Positions 41,474-44,306 of a stretch of DNA of 44,306 nucleotides are shown here, piece by piece. The stretch spans positions 1-44,306 of the forward strand of contig JACQKK010000121.1 of the NCBI GenBank assembly GCA_016204605.1, in the 5' to 3' direction. Positions within the stretch are counted from its first letter, which is position 1; each line of letters starts with the position of its first letter. Position numbers and translations under genes: made by a program. The notes beneath the pieces were generated by a model. That model made no database searches. It was not told where the DNA came from and was given only the letters and a program-made list of their open reading frames with translations. The DNA comes from Candidatus Lambdaproteobacteria bacterium. Its GTDB lineage: Bacteria > SAR324 > JACQKK01.

Positions 41474-42574
41474 TTACGCGGGCGACGGTACCGCGGCCGC
41501 GGCGCCGCTTTTGGCCGCGGCCTGCTGCGCGTCGAGAAACGTGGTCAGCTTCAGGCGCTGGAGTTCGCGCATGCCCGTGAAGCGGCCGTGGACTTGCAGC
41601 GTTCCGTCGGGGCGCTCCACGGTGCCGAGCACGGAGAGCGAGACGGCGTCGGGAATCTGGATGGGCGGCAGCTTGCACAGCAGCAGGTCGCCCTCCTGCG
41701 GCTGGTATTCGCGCGGCTGCACGACGAGCATGGCGCCCCCGATGCTCAGATCGGCGACGTAGCCGGCCAGTTGTTGCGAAGGCAGCTCCTCGGGCACCCA
41801 TCCCTGCACGTGGGTGGACACCACCTCCTGACCGACCAGGCTGAACTCCGTGTCGATGTGCACGGGGATGCGCGGCGCGTGGCGGATCAGCAGGCGCTGA
41901 ATCTGGCCCGTGTGATCCATCGCTACCACCTGGGGGTTCTGGCCGACCAGCCGCGCCTCGAAGGTGTACTCCGCGTCGTCCTCGCGGGTCAGCCGGAACG
42001 CGAGCGTCTTAAAGCGCCGCAGATCGACGGGGTTGCCCTTGGCCGTGGGCGGCTTGAGGTAGAAGAAGCGCTCGGTGATGCCGACGATGGTCGTCAGGAA
42101 CCCCACCTCGCCCTGCACCGGCAGCGTGCACTGGATGCGCTGGCCGGCCGCCAGCATGCGCGTATCCTCGAACGGGTTGCGCAGGTTGCCGAAGCCGTAG
42201 CTGAGCTTCTGCCGCAGCGCGGGAATCTGGCGGATCGCGGGATCGTCCGCGTGCCGCGTGCGGAAGTCGCGCACGATCTCCTCGAACGCCTTGCGCGATT
42301 CGAGCATCGAGAGCTGTCGCGCCGGGTTCTTGCTTTCGCACAGCGTCTCGAGCGCCTTGCGATCCCGGGTGCTCAGGCGCAACTCGCTGAGCAACTGGTT
42401 GAGCCGCGTCTCCGCTTTCGGCCTGCCCACAGCCTTCTCGGGCAGGCGGCGGATCAGCACGAACAGCAGGGCGATCCCGAGCGCGACCAGCAGCACGCCC
42501 ATGATGCTCATGATGGCCGTCTGGTTGAACTCGGTGGTGAGGCTCTGCTGGAGCTCCAGAATCTTCGGATTCAT
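41474..42574 (-). CDS. Membrane-anchored PilZ protein, YcgR-like
   Basis: The 366-residue product has one transmembrane span near residues 22-42 (IMSIMGVLLVALGIALLFVLI), a linker helix, a YcgR-like N-domain (about 130-225, FEDTRMLAAGQRIQCTLPVQGEVGFLTTIVG) and a C-terminal PilZ domain with RHAPR (RxxxR) and YVADLSIGGAMLVV (D-x-S-x-x-G). This suggests a cyclic-di-GMP-dependent regulator that brakes or modifies the flagellar motor, as for YcgR; location beside motAB (convergent, 25 bp gap) agrees. Having the domain tethered to the membrane is not the soluble YcgR form of E. coli. Confidence 0.85.
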   Translation of the reverse strand: MNPKILELQQSLTTEFNQTAIMSIMGVLLVALGIALLFVLIRRLPEKAVGRPKAETRLNQLLSELRLSTRDRKALETLCESKNPARQLSMLESRKAFEEIVRDFRTRHADDPAIRQIPALRQKLSYGFGNLRNPFEDTRMLAAGQRIQCTLPVQGEVGFLTTIVGITERFFYLKPPTAKGNPVDLRRFKTLAFRLTREDDAEYTFEARLVGQNPQVVAMDHTGQIQRLLIRHAPRIPVHIDTEFSLVGQEVVSTHVQGWVPEELPSQQLAGYVADLSIGGAMLVVQPREYQPQEGDLLLCKLPPIQIPDAVSLSVLGTVERPDGTLQVHGRFTGMRELQRLKLTTFLDAQQAAAKSGAAAAVPSPA

Positions 42575-42797
42575 GGCCGTATCATGCCCAGAACAGTCGG
42601 TGCGCGTGAGTCGGGCCCCGGCGCCGCACCGGAATGCCCCGCAGACCAGCTTAGCACCGATGGGACGCGAGGGATTTCCTTGTGCTATCCGTGGCACACG
42701 CGCCGGCGTGGGCAGGCGTGACGGCCTGCGCGCGCCAAGGCATCCGAAACACGGCGGGTGCGCCGGTTATCGCGGGCGATCGCAGGGGAGAGCAGCG

Positions 42798-43232
42798 ATG
42801 GAGCAACGGCTGAGTCTGATCACGCTGGGCACGCGCGATCTCGCCCGCGCCCGCCGGTTCTACGAGCAGGGACTGGGCTGGCGCCCCGCCGCAATCAGCC
42901 AGCCTTCGGTCGCATTCTACCGGTTGGGCGGCATGGCCCTGGCGCTTTACTCCCGCAATGTCCTGGCGACCGATGCCGGCCTCGCCGATCGCGGCGGCGA
43001 CGGGTTCGGGGGCCTCTCGCTGGCCTACAACGTCCGCGAGAGGCGCCAAGTGGCCCAGGTGCTCGCCGAGGCCGGACGCGCGGGTGGCCGCATCCTGAAA
43101 CCGGGCGAGGACACGGCCTGGGGCGGCCACTCGGGCTACTTCGCCGATCCCGACGGCCACGTCTGGGAGGTGGCCTGGAACCCGGCCTGGACCATTCTGC
43201 CCGATGGCTCCATCCGCCTGCCGGACGAGTAG
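42798..43232 (+). CDS. VOC (glyoxalase/bleomycin resistance-like) protein
   Basis: A single-domain vicinal-oxygen-chelate protein of 144 residues, made of two beta-alpha-beta-beta-beta modules. It begins SLITLGTRDLARARRFYEQGLGW and ends with SGYFADPDGHVWEVAWNPAW, the family end with a metal-binding glutamate. VOC proteins include glyoxalase I and antibiotic-binding proteins; specific function cannot be told. It lies six bases upstream of comM in the same direction. Confidence 0.88.
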   Translation: MEQRLSLITLGTRDLARARRFYEQGLGWRPAAISQPSVAFYRLGGMALALYSRNVLATDAGLADRGGDGFGGLSLAYNVRERRQVAQVLAEAGRAGGRILKPGEDTAWGGHSGYFADPDGHVWEVAWNPAWTILPDGSIRLPDE

Positions 43233-43238
43233 CCCCCG

Positions 43239-44294
<1,056 letters not shown>

Positions 44295-44306
44295 GGCAGC
44301 GTTGCC

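Overview
The window is a GC-rich bacterial chromosomal segment that consists almost entirely of conserved housekeeping genes, with a few atypical patches. The translation genes, a two-part PurS-PurL enzyme without a glutaminase domain, the dnaX-ybaB-recR order with an adjacent SRP RNA, EpmA-type EF-P modification, flagellar stator genes and many SBP_bac_5-type binding proteins suggest an uncultured Proteobacteria-like lineage (deltaproteobacterial type) or a Methylomirabilota/Rokubacteria relative. This is an inference from gene content; no 16S rRNA or tRNA gene is visible. Both window edges cut genes (a possible transposase tail at the left, comM at the right).

Region 1 (1-9160): a minus-strand translation block, ffh-rpsP-rimM-trmD-rplS-rnhB-yraN, then rpsT and an isolated rplC that is not followed by rplD. 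Divergent from ffh are efp and the gene for its modifying enzyme epmA. The ffh and efp promoters are back to back with touching -35 boxes. A universal stress protein gene follows.

Region 2 (9161-13226): a D-2-hydroxyacid dehydrogenase, two overlapping outer-membrane barrel-like genes, a decayed IS1634-like transposase remnant and a rhodanese-like protein.

Region 3 (13227-18060): purL is bracketed by two A+T-rich orphan genes for small membrane proteins. The 3' end of purL is partly duplicated: a 38-bp perfect repeat followed by an alternative tail that encodes nearly the same C-terminus with A+T-rich codons and the same stop position. This looks like the scar of a recombination or integration event at the end of purL, and it is the most unusual part of the window.

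Region 4 (18069-25194): the SRP RNA gene, then dnaX-ybaB-recR on the minus strand. A cluster of near-palindromic repeats lies between ybaB and recR. Two tandem paralogous peptide-type ABC substrate-binding proteins follow, without permeases.

Region 5 (25447-38661): a PilZ protein; a minus-strand run of acyl-CoA dehydrogenase, PHP phosphoesterase, M23 endopeptidase and 3D-domain protein (envelope/cell wall); plus-strand greA, a short RNase D, a MoxR AAA+/VWA pair and a membrane gluzincin peptidase; a CCG-domain protein whose second cysteine site is lost; a second acyl-CoA dehydrogenase and a MAPEG protein.

Region 6 (39301-44306): a small C1q/TNF-like protein, motA-motB, a convergent membrane-anchored PilZ protein, a VOC-family protein and the 5' part of comM/yifB. 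No CRISPR array, prophage or complete mobile element was seen.
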